A DNA stretch of 64,000 nucleotides from Stappia indica (GTDB lineage Bacteria > Pseudomonadota > Alphaproteobacteria > Rhizobiales > Stappiaceae): contig NZ_MBQE01000004.1 in assembly GCF_001696535.1 (NCBI RefSeq), positions 310,001 through 374,000 of the forward strand, given 5' to 3'. The notes under the pieces were generated by a model, which worked only from the letters and a program-made list of their open reading frames with translations, searched no databases and was not told the DNA's origin. Both the position numbers and the translations under genes were made by a program. The first letter of the stretch is position 1. Every line of letters starts with the position of its first letter. Shown here in pieces: positions 18,044 through 26,390 of the stretch.

Positions 18044-18811
18044 ATGAAGCTTGGGGAAGGAATTGCCGCAGTCGTGACGGGCGGCGCGTCGGGCCTTGGT
18101 GCTGCTACGGCTCGCCGTCTTGCCGCCGCGGGCGTCAAGGTCACGCTGTTCGACATGAATGTGGAACAGGGCGAAGCTATCGCCAAGGAGATCGGCGGCG
18201 CCTTCGTCGCGGTCGACGTGACCTGCAATGACAGCGTGAAGGCCGGCTTTGCCGCCGCTCGCGAGCACTTCGGCGTCGAGCGCATTCTCGTCAACTGTGC
18301 GGGCATTGCGCCGGTCGCCAAGACCACCTCGCGCGGCGAGCCGCACCCGCTGGACATGTTCGAGAAGGTCATTGCGGTCAACCTGGTCGGCACCTTCCGC
18401 TGCATCGCGCATTCGTCGACGGCGATGGTCGAGCTGGATCCGGTCACGGCCGACGGAGAGCGCGGCGTGATTGTCTCGACCGCCTCCGTGGCAGCCTTCG
18501 ACGGCCAGATCGGGCAGGTCGCCTATGCTGCCTCCAAGGGCGGCGTTGCTGCCTCGACGCTGCCGATCGCGCGTGACCTGTCGAAGTCCGGCATTCGCGT
18601 CATGACCATTGCACCGGGCATCTTCGAGACGCCGATGCTGCTCGGCCTGTCGCAGGAAGTGCAGGACTCGCTTGGCCAGCAGGTGCCGTTCCCCTCTCGC
18701 CTCGGCCGTCCGTCTGAATATGCGGAGCTCGTCGCGGCGATCTGCGAGAACCCGATGCTCAACGGCGAGACGATCCGCCTCGATGGCGCGATCCGCATGG
18801 CACCGCGCTGA
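18044..18811 (+). CDS. SDR-family dehydrogenase, 3-hydroxyacyl-CoA dehydrogenase type II-like
   Basis: This 255-residue NAD(P)-dependent short-chain dehydrogenase has the cofactor motif TGGASGLGAATARRL near residues 11-25, an acidic residue after strand 2 (LFDMN, suggesting NAD) and the catalytic YAASKGG near 165. Overall it resembles 17-beta-HSD10/type II 3-hydroxyacyl-CoA dehydrogenases, including the long insert before LDMFEKVIAVNLVGTF. ATG 18044 follows AGGGAG by five bases; GTG 18038 is in frame but lies on that site. It is a single gene between a hairpin and a bidirectional terminator. A role in fatty-acid or branched-chain acyl-CoA oxidation is likely. Confidence 0.85.
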   Translation: MKLGEGIAAVVTGGASGLGAATARRLAAAGVKVTLFDMNVEQGEAIAKEIGGAFVAVDVTCNDSVKAGFAAAREHFGVERILVNCAGIAPVAKTTSRGEPHPLDMFEKVIAVNLVGTFRCIAHSSTAMVELDPVTADGERGVIVSTASVAAFDGQIGQVAYAASKGGVAASTLPIARDLSKSGIRVMTIAPGIFETPMLLGLSQEVQDSLGQQVPFPSRLGRPSEYAELVAAICENPMLNGETIRLDGAIRMAPR

Positions 18812-18857
18812 TGCGCAGGTGCTTGCAGAGGCTAGCACCGCGCTGATGCGCAGGTGC
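18800..18857 (+). repeat. Short tandem duplication spanning the SDR stop codon
   Basis: A 23-base sequence starting GCACCGCGCTGATGCGCAGG occurs exactly at 18800-18822 and again at 18835-18857 (35-base period). The first copy contains the last codons and the TGA of the SDR gene. It looks like a recent local duplication of the gene end. Confidence 0.9.
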
Positions 18858-18880
18858 CTCAGATGGTTGGCACAAAATGA

Positions 18881-18910
18881 AACCGGCCGCCCAATGGGCG
18901 GCCGGTTTTT
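18881..18910. terminator. Bidirectional intrinsic terminator between the SDR gene and ilvD
   Basis: A perfect 12-base stem (AACCGGCCGCCC, 18881-18892, with its complement at 18896-18907) has an AAT loop. A T-run (18906-18910) follows on the plus strand, and a TTTTCATTTT-like run follows on the minus strand. It ends both converging transcripts. Confidence 0.92.
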
Positions 18911-18930
18911 CGTATTCAGCGGCTGGTGGC

Positions 18931-20775
18931 TCAGTCGACGCGGCGCACGGCACCTTCTGCGGCCGAGGTCGCGAGCAGCGCATAGGCCTTGAGAGCCGTG
19001 GAGATCTTGCGGGTGCGCTTCTCGCCCGGCTTCCAGGCGTCTGCGCCCTTGGCTTCCATCTCCGCGCGGCGACGCGCCATTTCCTCGTCAGAGACGACGA
19101 GATGGATCGTGCGGTTCGGGATGTCGATCTCGAGCGTGTCGCCCTCCATCGCCAGACCGATCTCGCCGCCTTCCGCCGCTTCCGGCGAGACGTGGCCGAT
19201 GGACAGGCCCGAGGTGCCGCCGGAGAAGCGCCCGTCGGTGACGAGGGCGCACTTCTTGCCGAGGCCCTTCGACTTCAGGTAGCTCGTCGGGTAGAGCATT
19301 TCCTGCATGCCGGGGCCACCGCGCGGGCCTTCGTAGCGGATCAGCACCACGTCGCCGGCCTCGATCTTGCCGGTCAGGATCGCGCTGACGGCGCTGTCCT
19401 GGCTTTCGAAGATGCGGACGCGGCCGGTGAACTTGAGGATCGACTCGTCGACGCCGGCCGTCTTCACGATGCAGCCATCGCGTGCGATGTTGCCGTAGAG
19501 GACCGCAAGGCCGCCGTCCTGGGAGTAGGCATGCTCCTTCGCGCGGATCACGCCCTTCTCACGGTCGGTGTCGACGCTGTCATAGCGGCAATCCTGCGAG
19601 AAGGCGGTCTGGCTGGGGATGCCCGCCGGTCCGGCGCGGAAGAAGTCGTGAACGCTCTGGCTGGTGGTACGCTTGACGTCCCACCGGTTCAGAGCGTCGG
19701 CAACGCTCGGCGAATGGACCATCGGCAGGGACGTGTCCAGCAAGCCGGCACGGTCGAGCTCGCCGAGAATACCCATGATGCCACCGGCCCGGTGCACGTC
19801 TTCCATGTGAACGTGCGAGACCGACGGAGCGACCTTGCACAGCACCGGGACCTTGCGCGAAAGCTTGTCGATGTCGGCCATGGTGAAGTCGATCTCACCT
19901 TCGCGGGCGGCCGCCAGAAGGTGCAGGACCGTGTTCGTGGAACCGCCCATGGCGATGTCCAGCGACATGGCGTTGTGGAACGCCTGACGGTTGGCGATGG
20001 CGCGCGGCAGCACGCTCTCGTCGTTCTGCTCGTAGTAGCGGCGGGTGACGTCGACAATCAGGTGGCCGGCCTCCACGAACAGGCGCTTGCGGTCCGCATG
20101 GGTGGCAAGCGTCGAGCCGTTGCCCGGCAGCGACAGTCCGAGGGCCTCGGTTAGGCAGTTCATCGAGTTGGCGGTGAACATGCCGGAGCAGGAGCCGCAA
20201 GTCGGGCAGGCGGACCGCTCGATGGCCTGAACGTCCTCGTCCGACATGCTGTCGTCGGCTGCGGCGACCATCGCATCGACCAGGTCGAGATGGCGCTCCT
20301 TGCCGTCGGCCAGCTTGACCTTGCCGGCTTCCATCGGGCCGCCCGAGACAAACACGGCCGGGATGTTGAGGCGCATTGCGGCCATCAGCATGCCGGGCGT
20401 GATCTTGTCGCAGTTGGAGATGCAGACCATGGCGTCGGCGCAGTGGGCGTTGACCATGTACTCGACGCTGTCGGCGATGATCTCGCGCGAGGGCAGCGAA
20501 TAGAGCATGCCGTCATGGCCCATCGCGATGCCGTCGTCGACGGCGATCGTGTTGAACTCCTTGGCGACGCCGCCGGCCGCCTCGATCTCGCGAGCGACCA
20601 GCTGGCCGAGATCCTTGAGGTGCACGTGACCCGGCACGAACTGGGTGAAGGAGTTGACCACGGCGATGATCGGCTTGCCGAAATCTCCGTCCTTCATGCC
20701 TGTTGCACGCCACAGGCCGCGTGCGCCCGCCATGTTGCGTCCGTGGGTGGTGGTTCTGGACCGGTAAGTCGGCAT
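18931..20775 (-). CDS. ilvD: Dihydroxy-acid dehydratase
   Basis: This 614-residue enzyme of isoleucine and valine synthesis converts 2,3-dihydroxy acids to 2-oxo acids with an Fe-S cluster. Motifs are [18 protein letters not shown] near residues 122-139, [18 protein letters not shown] near 192-209 (the conserved cysteines that bind the cluster) and [20 protein letters not shown] toward the C-terminus. The length is typical of the E. coli-type enzyme. Start ATG 20775 has a GAGG site nine bases upstream. It is transcribed alone, and the shared terminator at 18881-18910 lies just beyond its stop. I see no convincing branched-chain amino-acid leader peptide in the 169 bases upstream. Confidence 0.97.
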   Translation of the reverse strand: MPTYRSRTTTHGRNMAGARGLWRATGMKDGDFGKPIIAVVNSFTQFVPGHVHLKDLGQLVAREIEAAGGVAKEFNTIAVDDGIAMGHDGMLYSLPSREIIADSVEYMVNAHCADAMVCISNCDKITPGMLMAAMRLNIPAVFVSGGPMEAGKVKLADGKERHLDLVDAMVAAADDSMSDEDVQAIERSACPTCGSCSGMFTANSMNCLTEALGLSLPGNGSTLATHADRKRLFVEAGHLIVDVTRRYYEQNDESVLPRAIANRQAFHNAMSLDIAMGGSTNTVLHLLAAAREGEIDFTMADIDKLSRKVPVLCKVAPSVSHVHMEDVHRAGGIMGILGELDRAGLLDTSLPMVHSPSVADALNRWDVKRTTSQSVHDFFRAGPAGIPSQTAFSQDCRYDSVDTDREKGVIRAKEHAYSQDGGLAVLYGNIARDGCIVKTAGVDESILKFTGRVRIFESQDSAVSAILTGKIEAGDVVLIRYEGPRGGPGMQEMLYPTSYLKSKGLGKKCALVTDGRFSGGTSGLSIGHVSPEAAEGGEIGLAMEGDTLEIDIPNRTIHLVVSDEEMARRRAEMEAKGADAWKPGEKRTRKISTALKAYALLATSAAEGAVRRVD

Positions 20776-20944
20776 GCTCGCCTCGATCAGTTCGTATGAC
20801 TATTAGTTCGGAAGGATGGGGTACGGGATCGGAACCGCCGACGCAAGGAAATTGCGGGACGGGCTCGCGATACGGCCATGCATTGCGCGCAAGGGCGCCT
20901 TGTCGGGCGCTTTCAGTTCCCGTACTGGCTGAAATCAGCGAATG

Positions 20945-21655
20945 TTACACGCTGAGATAGCGTTCACGGATTGTCGGGTCAGCCTTCAAATCTGCACTGG
21001 ATCCGCTCCACGCGACTTGACCCTTTTCGACCACCACATGCCGGTCGGCCAGAACCTCCAGCGCTTCGACATTCTTGTCGACCACCAGAATCGACTGGCC
21101 GTCTCCCTTGAGACGCTCAAGGCAGGCCCAGATCTCCGCACGGATCAGCGGAGCCAGACCCTCTGTCGCCTCGTCGAGAATGAGGAGCTTCGGGTTGGTC
21201 ATCAGCGCCCGGCCGATGGCGAGCATCTGCTGCTCGCCGCCTGAGAGCTGGTTGCCCATGTTCGAGCGGCGTTCCTTGAGCCGCGGAAAGAACTCGTAGA
21301 CCCGCGACAGGGACCAGCCGGGCGTGGCGCCGAAGCGGTTTGCGGAGGTGGCAACGAGGTTTTCTTCAACCGACAGGGTCGGAAATACCTGACGACCTTC
21401 CGGCACCAGGCCGATTCCGCACTGGGCAATCCGGTACGACGGGGCACCCGTCACATCCGCGCCCTCGAAGCGGATCCGGCCGCTGCTGGCGGACATCATG
21501 CCCATCAGCGTGCGGATGGTCGTGGTCTTGCCCATGCCGTTGCGGCCCATCAAGGTGACCACTTCCCCGGTGCCGACGGCAAAGCTCATGCCGAACAGCA
21601 CCTTCGCTGCGCCATAGGAGGCTTCGATGCCCTCCAGTTCGAGCAGATGGCTCAT
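20945..21655 (-). CDS. Liv-type ABC importer ATPase (LivF family)
   Basis: This 236-residue ATPase has Walker A GRNGMGKT near residue 38, signature LSGGEQQML near 138 and Walker B LLILDEATEGLAP near 158. The compact length and the EATEGLAP sequence are typical of LivF. It is the last gene of the minus-strand importer operon (24424-25590 first) and touches its partner's stop at 21655. The C-terminal LKADPTIRERYLSV is also family-typical. The system is probably an aromatic-acid importer, not an amino-acid importer, because its promoter shares an operator with the abm-type catabolic genes. Confidence 0.93.
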   Translation of the reverse strand: MSHLLELEGIEASYGAAKVLFGMSFAVGTGEVVTLMGRNGMGKTTTIRTLMGMMSASSGRIRFEGADVTGAPSYRIAQCGIGLVPEGRQVFPTLSVEENLVATSANRFGATPGWSLSRVYEFFPRLKERRSNMGNQLSGGEQQMLAIGRALMTNPKLLILDEATEGLAPLIRAEIWACLERLKGDGQSILVVDKNVEALEVLADRHVVVEKGQVAWSGSSADLKADPTIRERYLSV

Positions 21656-22407
21656 CAGGCGGCCTCCTCGCCGAGATAGGCTTCCCGCACCTTGGTGCTG
21701 GCGCGGATCTGGTTCGGGGTGCCGGTCTCGATGATCTGTCCGTAGACGAGGACGGAGATGCGATCGGCAAGCGCGAACACCGCGCTCATGTCGTGCTCGA
21801 CAAGGAGCATGGCGTAACGGCCCTTCAACTGGCCGAGGACTTCGACGAGCCGGTCGGTCTCTTCGCGCCCCGTGCCGGCCATCGGCTCGTCGAGCAGCAG
21901 CAGCTTGGGCTCGCAGGCCATGGCGATGGCGAGCTCCAGCGCGCGCTTTTCACCATGTGACAGGATGCCGGCCGGCAAGTCGGCACGATGCGAAAGGCCG
22001 AGTTCTGCGAGGCAGCCGAGTGCGCGGTCGTTGAGGTCGCGGTCACGCGAGACATTGCGCAGAAAACGGAACGAGTGGCCCTGTTTCGCCTGCAGTGCCA
22101 GCGCGACGTTCTCGCGGGCCGTGAAGGCCGGCAGGATCTCCGTGATCTGGAACGAGCGCGCAAGACCGGCACGCGCCCTTGCATGCATCGGCAGATGGGT
22201 CACGTCCTCGCCGGCGAAGCGGATGCTTCCGCCGTCCGGGCGCAGCGAGCCGGAAATCTGACCGATCAGGGTGGTCTTGCCGGCGCCGTTCGGGCCGATG
22301 ATCGCGTGGATCTCGCCGGGCAGCACGTCGAGAGACACGTGGTCGGTGACCTTGAGCGCGCCATAGGCCTTGGTGAGGTCCCGAAGCTGCAGGATCGGAT
22401 CAGCCAT
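21655..22407 (-). CDS. Liv-type ABC importer ATPase (LivG family)
   Basis: This 250-residue ATPase has Walker A GPNGAGKT near residue 38, the LivG-specific signature ILSHGEKRALELAIAMA near 147 and Walker B LLLLDEPMAG near 170. It pairs with the LivF-type protein to energise the two permeases. The start overlaps the end of the LivM-type gene by eight bases (22400-22407), and the stop adjoins the LivF-type start, so the operon is translationally coupled throughout. Confidence 0.93.
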   Translation of the reverse strand: MADPILQLRDLTKAYGALKVTDHVSLDVLPGEIHAIIGPNGAGKTTLIGQISGSLRPDGGSIRFAGEDVTHLPMHARARAGLARSFQITEILPAFTARENVALALQAKQGHSFRFLRNVSRDRDLNDRALGCLAELGLSHRADLPAGILSHGEKRALELAIAMACEPKLLLLDEPMAGTGREETDRLVEVLGQLKGRYAMLLVEHDMSAVFALADRISVLVYGQIIETGTPNQIRASTKVREAYLGEEAA

Positions 22408-23401
22408 TCTTGCGTCCTCCGCCGAGCATTGCGGTCAGGCCGCCCTTGCCGAACAGCACGACCAGCACGAGAAGCGGGCCGAAGATCAGCCGCCAGTGTT
22501 CGGTGAAAAGTGCCAGCACCTCTTCCAGGATGAGGAAGCTTGCGGCCCCGACAATGGAGCCTGCGAGCGAGCCGAGACCGCCCAGAACCACCATGACGAT
22601 GAGTTCGCCCGACCGGTGCCAGGACATGTAGGCCGGCGACACGAAGTTTGTGGCATTGGCCAAGAGCGCACCGGCAACACCGGCCATCATCCCGGCGATC
22701 ACATAGGCGACCAGCCGGTACCAGTAGGGATCGATGCCGACAGCCCGCAGCCGCATCTCGCTCTGCTTGGCGCCCTGCAGAACCCGGCCGAAACGGGAAG
22801 CGACGATGACCCGGGCGATGACATAGCTCAGCATCAGCATGCCAAGGACGACATAGTAGAACGTTGTCCGGTCGCCGAGGACGGAAGCGCCGAAGATCTC
22901 GGTGCGGCCCCAGATGGTCAGCCCGTCGTCTCCGCCGTAGGCGGAGAGAGACGTGGCCGTGTAATAAGCCATCTGACCGAAGGCGAGGGTGATCATGATG
23001 AAGTAGACGCCGCGCGTCTTCAGGCTGATGGCGCCGGTAATCGCGGCGAACAGGCCACAGACGAGCAGGGTGACGGGAAGCGAGATGGTCACGTCCCAAT
23101 AGCCGTGCTCGGCCAGGATGCCCACGCTATAGGCGCCGAGGCCCAGATAGGCCGCATGGCCGAAGCTGACGAGAGCGCCGAAGCCGAGGATCAGCGACAG
23201 GCTGACGGCGGCGATGGCAAAGATCATCACGCGGATTGCGAAGAAGACGAAGAACGTATCTTCCATCACCATGGCCGCCGGGGGCAGCAGGGCAAACAGG
23301 AGAAACGCGACAGCTGCGATCACCGTTTCGCGAGACCGCCGCGGGGCCGCGGGAACTGCGCTCGTTGCGGGCTCTGTCGTGGAGAGGGGACTTGCGGTCA
23401 T
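22400..23401 (-). CDS. Liv-type ABC importer permease (LivM family)
   Basis: This is a 333-residue inner-membrane permease with many hydrophobic helices and the LivM hallmarks SLILGFGALVSFGHAAYLGLGAY (around residue 55, read as two adjoining pieces) and VVLGGLGSLAGSIVGA near 275. ATG 23401 is chosen because GGAGG lies eight bases upstream on the minus strand, overlapping the stop of the LivH-type gene. A GTG 15 bases earlier lies on that ribosome binding site. The N-terminal 30 residues are Ala/Ser/Thr-rich and cytoplasmic. Confidence 0.92.
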   Translation of the reverse strand: MTASPLSTTEPATSAVPAAPRRSRETVIAAVAFLLFALLPPAAMVMEDTFFVFFAIRVMIFAIAAVSLSLILGFGALVSFGHAAYLGLGAYSVGILAEHGYWDVTISLPVTLLVCGLFAAITGAISLKTRGVYFIMITLAFGQMAYYTATSLSAYGGDDGLTIWGRTEIFGASVLGDRTTFYYVVLGMLMLSYVIARVIVASRFGRVLQGAKQSEMRLRAVGIDPYWYRLVAYVIAGMMAGVAGALLANATNFVSPAYMSWHRSGELIVMVVLGGLGSLAGSIVGAASFLILEEVLALFTEHWRLIFGPLLVLVVLFGKGGLTAMLGGGRKNG

Positions 23402-23405
23402 CGGC

Positions 23406-24329
23406 TCAGCCTCCACGTGCCGGGAAGAGGCCGGTCGGCCGGAAGAACAGGACCGCAGCCATCAGGAGATAGATCAGCATCGAGGCGATCGCCGGGCCGA
23501 CGCTGTTGGCGGCAGACGGCGACATCAACAGTTTGGCGATATCGGTCGCAAAGCCCCGGCCGAGCGTGTCGACGAGCCCAACGATTAGCGCGGCGATGAA
23601 GGCGCCGCGGATCGAGCCGATGCCGCCGATTACGATGACGACGAAGGCCAGGATCAGGAGGTTGTCGCCCATGCCTGGCTCGACGACAAGGATGGGCGCG
23701 GCGAGAATGCCGGCAAAGCCCGCGAGCATCGTACCGAAGCCGAAGACCAGCATGAAGAGGCGGCGGATATCGACGCCGAGTGCGGAGACCATCGGCGCGT
23801 TCGTGGCACCGGCGCGCACCAGCATGCCGGCGCGGGTGCGGGTGACGAGGATGTAGAGAACGGCTGCGACGATCAGGCCGGCTACGATCAGCGCGATGCG
23901 GTAGACCGGATAGAGCAGGCCGTCCATCAACTCGAAGGAACCGCTCAGCAGGTCCGGCATTGGCAGGGTCAGCGGGGTCGAACCCCAGACTGTGCGGACC
24001 GCCTCGTTGAGAAACAGGATGATGCCGAAGGTCGCGAGCACCTGATCCAGATGGTCCCGGTCGTAAAGATGCCGGAAGACCAGCAGCTCAAGCACCAGGC
24101 CGATCACCAGCGCGCCGAGCATGCCGAACAGCAGTGCACCCCAGAAGGTGCCGGTGAGGCTGTATCCGGTGACGGCGAGATAGGCGCCGAGCATGTACTG
24201 GACGCCGTGCGCCAGATTGATGAAGTCCATGACGCCGAAGACCAGCGTCAGACCTGCAGCGATCAGGAACAGCAGGATGCCGAGTTGCAGGCCGTTCAGC
24301 GTCTGGACGGCAAGAAGGGTGGCGCTCAA
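23406..24329 (-). CDS. Liv-type ABC importer permease (LivH family)
   Basis: This inner-membrane permease begins LSATLLAVQTLNGLQLGILLFL and contains the LivH motifs GLTLVFGVMDFINLAHG near residue 30 and ILAFVVIVIGGIGSIRGAF near 225. I choose TTG 24329 (307 residues), because the only upstream ATG (24404) lies in the loop of a strong terminator hairpin and would add 25 residues unlike any permease. A GAGG site precedes the TTG. It is the second gene of the operon, behind that hairpin, and therefore probably expressed at a lower level than the binding protein. Confidence 0.88.
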   Translation of the reverse strand: MSATLLAVQTLNGLQLGILLFLIAAGLTLVFGVMDFINLAHGVQYMLGAYLAVTGYSLTGTFWGALLFGMLGALVIGLVLELLVFRHLYDRDHLDQVLATFGIILFLNEAVRTVWGSTPLTLPMPDLLSGSFELMDGLLYPVYRIALIVAGLIVAAVLYILVTRTRAGMLVRAGATNAPMVSALGVDIRRLFMLVFGFGTMLAGFAGILAAPILVVEPGMGDNLLILAFVVIVIGGIGSIRGAFIAALIVGLVDTLGRGFATDIAKLLMSPSAANSVGPAIASMLIYLLMAAVLFFRPTGLFPARGG

Positions 24330-24380
24330 CGGACCGGCCTCGTCGGTTGCGCAAGAATTGCGGTGGGATGGGGTCGGGCG

Positions 24381-24415
24381 AAAAACCCGCCGGGGCGTGC
24401 ACATGCCCCGGCGGG
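24381..24415 (-). terminator. Intra-operon terminator/attenuating hairpin after the binding-protein gene
   Basis: Read on the minus strand, an 11-base GC-only stem (arms at 24405-24415 and 24386-24396) with an 8-base loop is followed by five Ts (24385-24381). It lies nine bases past the binding-protein stop. Such partial terminators give excess binding protein over membrane subunits. Confidence 0.88.
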
Positions 24416-24423
24416 GAACTGCA

Positions 24424-25590
24424 TCAGTTCATTCCGCACTCGCCGACATAGGCGTCGATCTTGTCGTCGAACACCTTCTCGACGGTCTCGGTGGCGTACT
24501 TGCCGTCTTCGCGCTTCACGGCCTTCACCACGTACACGTCCTGGATCGGGAAGTGGTTGGTGTTGAAGCTGAAGTCGCCGCGAACGCTCTCGAACGGAGC
24601 TTCCTTCATGGCTGCCATGAGCTTGGCCTTGTCGGCCTTGCCACCGGCCTTCTTCACGGCGCCGTCGATCAGGCGCGCCGCGTCATAGCCCTGCGAGGCG
24701 TAGATGGACGGAACGTAGCCATATTCCTCTTCGAAGGCCGCGACGAAGGCCTTGTTGGCCTCGTTGTCGAGGTTCGGAGCCCACTGCGCGCCCGAGAGCA
24801 GGCCGAGGGCGGTATCCTGGGTCGCCGGCAGCGTCGTCTCGTCGACGGTGAAGGCCGACAGGAACGGCACCTGACCGGACAGGCCGGCCTGGGCATACTG
24901 CTTGACGAGGTTGACGCCCATGCCGCCCGGCATGAAGACGAAAACTGCGTCCGGCTTGGCCGCGGCGATCTTGGTCAGCTCCGAGGAGAAGTCGAGCTGG
25001 CCGAGCTGCGTGTACATCTCGTCGACGATTTCGCCCTTGAAGTAGCGCTTGAAGCCGGCGAGCGAGTCCTTACCGGCCTGGTAGTTCGGCGCCATGATGA
25101 CCATGCGCTTGTAGCCGGCATCCTCGGCATACTGGCCCATCGCCTCATGGTTCTGGTCGTTCTGGTAGGACGTCGTGAAGAAATACGGCGAGCAGGCCTT
25201 GCCGGCGATCGGCGAGGGACCGGCATTGCCGCCGACGAAGATCGTCTCGGCATCGATGATCGGCTTGTAGACGGCCATCATCACGTTGGAGAAGACGATG
25301 CCGGCCAGCATGTCGACCTGGTCGCGCTCGATCAGGCCGCGCACCTTGGTCAGGGCCGCATCCGGCTTCAACTCGTCGTCGACCACCAGAACCTCGGTGT
25401 CGAGACCGCCAAGCTTGCCGCCTGCCTGCTTCACGCCGAGCAGGAAGCCATCGCGCATGTGCTCGCCAAGTGCGGCCGGCGGGCCCGACAGGGTGGCGAG
25501 GAATCCGATCTTCAGGCTTTCGGCCTGAGCGGCCATGCCGGTCAGGCCAAGCGCCGCTGCGGCAACCGCCGCCGTGAACATACGCTTCAT
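24424..25590 (-). CDS. Liv-type ABC importer substrate-binding protein, probable aromatic-acid binder
   Basis: This 388-residue type I periplasmic binding protein has a clear signal peptide (MKRMFTAAVAAAALGLTG, cleavage after AQA near residue 23). The mature N-terminus LKIGFLATLSGPPAALGEHM is typical of the LivK/HbaE family, as is VDMLAGIVFSNVMMAVY near 95. In related bacteria such proteins bind benzoate-like acids. That assignment here rests on the shared 18-base operator with the aminobenzoyl-CoA genes and is inference. It is the first gene of the operon, with a typical gggga ribosome site just upstream. Confidence 0.9.
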   Translation of the reverse strand: MKRMFTAAVAAAALGLTGMAAQAESLKIGFLATLSGPPAALGEHMRDGFLLGVKQAGGKLGGLDTEVLVVDDELKPDAALTKVRGLIERDQVDMLAGIVFSNVMMAVYKPIIDAETIFVGGNAGPSPIAGKACSPYFFTTSYQNDQNHEAMGQYAEDAGYKRMVIMAPNYQAGKDSLAGFKRYFKGEIVDEMYTQLGQLDFSSELTKIAAAKPDAVFVFMPGGMGVNLVKQYAQAGLSGQVPFLSAFTVDETTLPATQDTALGLLSGAQWAPNLDNEANKAFVAAFEEEYGYVPSIYASQGYDAARLIDGAVKKAGGKADKAKLMAAMKEAPFESVRGDFSFNTNHFPIQDVYVVKAVKREDGKYATETVEKVFDDKIDAYVGECGMN

Positions 25591-25710
25591 TGTAGTCTCC
25601 CCTCAGGACCGCCCGCACCGAGACCCCTTTTGGCCCGTGCGTGCATCTGGATGGCATATGATGGTTATCGCGGCTGTTTCGCCGCGCCCGCTCTCTCGGC
25701 GGCCAGGAAA

Positions 25711-25728
25711 TAGTTTAAGCCTAAAATA
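25711..25728. promoter_or_regulatory. Palindromic operator upstream of the Liv importer operon
   Basis: TAGTTTAAGCCTAAAATA matches the perfect palindrome at 30404-30421 in 16 of 18 positions. It lies about 120 bases before the binding-protein start, in an AT-rich island within otherwise GC-rich DNA. A MarR-type dimer site is the likeliest reading, and the MarR gene at 31266 is the natural candidate. Confidence 0.72.
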
Positions 25729-25861
25729 TTTCCTCTGTGAAGCCCCGTCATGCACGGACGCGCAAGTTAAGCATGCGGAAAGCGGAAACCGAATAGGCTC
25801 AAAGGGTTTTCCGGCAGGCATTCTACCGGAGCATCGAGCACGAACGATCCGAGGAGCGGCG

Positions 25862-26377
25862 ATGGCGGTGGCCTGGTGGTGGAAGGGGACTGCAAGCACG
25901 CGAGCTGCCGCATTCGCCAGCGGGTTTGCATGTCTGCTGGCGATCTCTTCGGCTGCATGTGCTGATTCTGGTCCAGAGCCGGTCGACGCGGCCATGTCGC
26001 AGGCCTGCGCCGACATGGCTGCCGACTTCGCCGATCAGGACACGCCGCGAGGCCCGGCCGCGGGCGATGTTGCGGCTGCCGGGATTGACGGGGCAATCGT
26101 TGGCGGGCTGGCCGGGCGTGACCGGTTCGGGACGGGCTGGAGCCCGGGAGGGGCGGCGCGCGGCGCGCGCACCGCCGGCGGGATTGCAGCGCTGCAAGGG
26201 CTCGGCCGGGTCGATGGCGAGGCCTGGCAGGCTGCCTTCGACAAGGCTTATGCGGCTTGCATGGCCGGCGAACCTCGTCCATTGACCCGTCGGGAACGCT
26301 GTCGGTCGACAGGTATCGTTGTTGGAGGCGGACAGCAGCGCGGCGTCGGCGTTTCTTCACGCCGGGATTGCGACTGA
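25862..26377 (+). CDS. Small secreted or lipoprotein-like protein of unknown function
   Basis: I do not recognise this 171-residue protein. It starts at ATG 25862 after GAGGAG (25851-25856). The N-terminus is a signal sequence (hydrophobic over residues 12-33) with a Cys at about 36 in SSAACADS, close to but not a perfect lipobox. The mature part is Gly/Ala-rich, including GIDGAIVGGLAGRDRFGTGW, which resembles glycine-zipper segments of envelope proteins. The C-terminus is Arg/Gly-rich. It is a lone plus-strand gene between two minus-strand genes, in the gap that also holds the importer promoter. Confidence 0.6.
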   Translation: MAVAWWWKGTASTRAAAFASGFACLLAISSAACADSGPEPVDAAMSQACADMAADFADQDTPRGPAAGDVAAAGIDGAIVGGLAGRDRFGTGWSPGGAARGARTAGGIAALQGLGRVDGEAWQAAFDKAYAACMAGEPRPLTRRERCRSTGIVVGGGQQRGVGVSSRRDCD

Positions 26378-26390
26378 CGACCGGCCTGTC

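Noticed and set aside
20776-20944. Possible Ile/Val/Leu leader peptide upstream of ilvD
   Set aside because: Short frames exist but none is enriched in branched-chain codons or followed by a convincing attenuator.
24193-25713. A 506-codon plus-strand frame opposite the Liv binding-protein gene
   Set aside because: Antisense shadow: the minus strand has a signal peptide and LivK motifs, whereas the plus-strand translation shows no fold signature.
25535-25861. N-terminal extension of the small secreted protein
   Set aside because: It would run through the importer promoter and operator; ATG 25862 has GAGGAG and is followed at once by a signal sequence.
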